A DNA stretch of 7,199 nucleotides from the NCBI GenBank assembly GCA_022701845.1, contig JAKONS010000166.1:1-7199 (forward strand), read 5' to 3'. Both the position numbers and the translations under genes were made by a program. Numbering within the stretch: position 1 is the stretch's first letter; every line of letters starts with the position of its first letter. Below, piece by piece: positions 5,369 to 7,199 of this stretch. This DNA comes from Burkholderiaceae bacterium (GTDB lineage Bacteria; Pseudomonadota; Gammaproteobacteria; Burkholderiales; Burkholderiaceae). The notes beneath the pieces are model-generated. The model made no database searches. It had not been told where the DNA came from and saw only the letters and a program-made list of their open reading frames with translations.

Positions 5369-7199
5369 ATGTCCGACCCTGCCGCCGTCCGATCCCTCCA
5401 GCCCGCCGGCGGCCCGCAGCTGGCCGCCCCGCCGGCGTTCGACTGGAGCGCCAGCGGCTTCGGCCCGGTGGCCGGCTGGCCGGCGCATCTGCGCACCGCG
5501 GTGGCGATGCTGTCGGACGCGTCGCAGCCGATGCGGCTGGCCTGGGGGCCGCAGCGCCTGCTGGCCTACAACCGGGCCTATGCCTGCATCCTCGGCAAGC
5601 GCCATCCCGCCGCCTTCGGGCAGCCGATGGAGCAGACCTGGCCCGAGGTCTGGGCCACGCTGGGGCCGACGATCGACCGGGTCTTCGCCGGCGAGGGCCT
5701 GCACCAGGACGATGCGCTCTACCGCACCCGGCGCAACGGCTACGAGGAGACCATCCACGTGTCGTTCAGCTACCTGCCGGTGCGCGCCGACGACGGCCGC
5801 ATCGACGGTGCGCTGTGCCTGTGCAGCGAGACCACCGCGCAGGTCGGCGCCGCCCGCGCGGAAACCGCGCGCAACAACGAACTGACCGCGCTGTTCGACC
5901 AGGCGCCGAGCTTCATCGCGGTGATGCACGGCCCGGAGCACCGTTTCGCCTTCACCAACGCCGCCTATCGCCGCCTGGTAGGCCGCGACCCGATCGGCCT
6001 GGCGGTGCGCCACGCCCTGCCCGAGCTCGACGGCCAGGGCTTCTTCGAACTGCTCGACCAGGTCTGGCGCAGCGGCCAGCCCTACCTCGGCAGCGCCGCG
6101 CCGATCGCCTTCGCGCCGGTTGCCGGCGGGCCGCTGCAGCGGCGCATGCTGAACTTCGTCTACCAGCCGATCCGCGGCGCCGACGCCCGGGTGACCGGCA
6201 TCCTGGTGGAGGGCCACGACGTGACCGCCGAGCACGAGGCCACCAACGCGCTGCGGCAGCTGGCCGACAACCTGGAGCAGCGGGTGGAGGAGCGCGGGCG
6301 GGAACTGGCGCTGGCCGAGGCGCAGCTGCGCCAGTCGCAGAAGATGGAGGCCATCGGCCAGCTCACCGGCGGCATCGCGCACGACTTCAACAACATGCTG
6401 CAGGGCATCGTGATGCCGCTGCAGCTGATCCAGCGCAAGGCGCAGTCCGGCGACGTGGCCGAGGTGGAGCGCTATGTGACCGCCGGCCTGGCCTCGGCCC
6501 AGCGCGCCGCCGCCCTCACCCAGCGGCTGCTGGCCTTCTCGCGCCGCCAGCCGCTCGACTCGCGTCCCACCGACATCGCCGGCGCCCTGGCCGGGCTGCG
6601 GCCGATGCTCGGCAGCACCGTCGGCGAGAACGTGGCGCTCGCCGTGACGGTGCAGGACCACCTGTGGCCGGCCACCACCGACCTGCACCAGTTCGAGAAC
6701 GCGGTGCTCAACCTGGCCATCAACGCCCGCGACGCCATGCCCGACGGCGGCCGGCTGGACATCGCCGCCGAGAACGTCCGCCTGGACGACAAGGCGGTGG
6801 CCGGCGTGCGCGGCCTGGCCGCGGGCGACTACCTGCTGGTGGCCGTGCGCGATACCGGCGTCGGCATGCCCGAGGACGTGCTGCGCAAGGCCTTCGACCC
6901 GTTCTTCACCACCAAGCCGCTGGGCCAGGGCACCGGGCTGGGCCTGTCGATGATCTACGGCTACGCGCGCCAGTCGGGCGGCTATGTGGCGCTCGAGAGC
7001 GAGGCCGGTGTCGGCACCGTGGTGCGGCTGTACCTGCCGCGCAGCGAGGCCGGCACGGTGGTGGCCGAGGTGCCGGCCTATACCGCCTCGCTGCCCGCCG
7101 GCAGCAGCGCGGCGCGGCGCGAATCGGTGCTGGTGGTGGAGGACGACGACACGGTGCGCCACCTGGTGGTCGAGCTGCTGCGCGGCCAGGGGCTGCAGG
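5369..7199 (+). CDS. Hybrid sensor histidine kinase with two PAS domains, 3' end missing
   Basis: Predicted signal-sensing kinase that autophosphorylates on His and passes the phosphate to its own receiver domain. 610 codons are present and the frame is open to the window end. A first PAS-like domain (about 30-155) has the signature [16 protein letters not shown] then LAWGP and [18 protein letters not shown] second PAS domain spans about 170-285, followed by a likely coiled coil (about 290-328). The kinase core is intact: H box [11 protein letters not shown] with His338, N box [15 protein letters not shown]1 DTGVGM (495-500), F box FDPFFTTK (509-516) and G2 GTGLGLS (521-527). A linker leads to [11 protein letters not shown] (587-597), the acidic pocket that opens a receiver domain; its phospho-acceptor Asp lies beyond the window. 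No membrane segment or signal peptide is seen, so a cytosolic sensor is expected. The signal, and whether a separate response regulator follows, cannot be told from here. ATG 5369 is chosen because the PAS signature begins about 25 residues in; no clear ribosome-binding site is visible. Confidence 0.93.
   Translation, partial: MSDPAAVRSLQPAGGPQLAAPPAFDWSASGFGPVAGWPAHLRTAVAMLSDASQPMRLAWGPQRLLAYNRAYACILGKRHPAAFGQPMEQTWPEVWATLGPTIDRVFAGEGLHQDDALYRTRRNGYEETIHVSFSYLPVRADDGRIDGALCLCSETTAQVGAARAETARNNELTALFDQAPSFIAVMHGPEHRFAFTNAAYRRLVGRDPIGLAVRHALPELDGQGFFELLDQVWRSGQPYLGSAAPIAFAPVAGGPLQRRMLNFVYQPIRGADARVTGILVEGHDVTAEHEATNALRQLADNLEQRVEERGRELALAEAQLRQSQKMEAIGQLTGGIAHDFNNMLQGIVMPLQLIQRKAQSGDVAEVERYVTAGLASAQRAAALTQRLLAFSRRQPLDSRPTDIAGALAGLRPMLGSTVGENVALAVTVQDHLWPATTDLHQFENAVLNLAINARDAMPDGGRLDIAAENVRLDDKAVAGVRGLAAGDYLLVAVRDTGVGMPEDVLRKAFDPFFTTKPLGQGTGLGLSMIYGYARQSGGYVALESEAGVGTVVRLYLPRSEAGTVVAEVPAYTASLPAGSSAARRESVLVVEDDDTVRHLVVELLRGQGLQ

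Noticed and set aside
4937..7162. 741-codon open frame on the - strand across greB and the histidine kinase gene
   Set aside because: It overlaps two genes with intact diagnostic motifs, its product is low-complexity (His, Arg, Gly, Ala, Val), and it shows no domain. It is a composition shadow.
1..7199. Mobile elements, CRISPR arrays, tRNA or rRNA genes, toxin-antitoxin or defence genes
   Set aside because: I saw no transposase or integrase motifs, no regularly spaced repeats, no tRNA-like folds and no known defence-gene signatures. All long frames with recognisable motifs are housekeeping, esterase or kinase genes.

Overview
The window reads as ordinary chromosomal DNA from a high-GC Gram-negative bacterium, most likely a betaproteobacterium of the order Burkholderiales (Comamonadaceae-like). 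The basis is the gene order yicC-gmk-rpoZ-spoT with greB nearby, the short 66-residue omega subunit with its Burkholderiales-style sequence, the acidic N-terminal extension on GreB, and third codon positions that are almost all G or C. The family-level placement is an inference from recalled sequences, not a search.

Layout. Positions 1-1259 carry a same-strand block on +: the 3' end of yicC (an RNase-like protein), gmk (guanylate kinase) and rpoZ (RNA polymerase omega). A strong intrinsic terminator at 1321-1349 closes this block. Next comes spoT on + (1442-3700), a full-length bifunctional (p)ppGpp synthetase/hydrolase. Only 10 bases after spoT, a secreted SGNH/GDSL-type esterase lipoprotein lies tail-to-tail on the - strand (3711-4610). 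Upstream of it on the same strand is greB (4687-5268), a transcript-cleavage factor. A 100-base divergent gap then leads to a + strand hybrid sensor histidine kinase gene (from 5369), which runs off the end of the window just inside its receiver domain. No stretch longer than 300 bases lacks a gene. The longest gap is the 182-base rpoZ-spoT interval holding the terminator.

How the genes fit together. gmk, rpoZ, spoT and greB share a theme of guanine nucleotides and RNA polymerase control. Gmk makes GDP. SpoT makes and degrades (p)ppGpp. Omega forms part of one (p)ppGpp site on RNA polymerase, and its N-terminal Met-Ala-Arg is present here. GreB enters the secondary channel, where the other (p)ppGpp-dependent factor, DksA, also acts. 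The esterase lipoprotein and the histidine kinase look like lineage-specific neighbours of this conserved core.

I found no mobile element, CRISPR array, tRNA or rRNA, and nothing that amounts to a previously undescribed system. The most interesting non-coding signals are a perfect TATAAT inside gmk made from codons that are otherwise very rare here, and a TGTGA-N8-TCACA inverted repeat upstream of the esterase gene.
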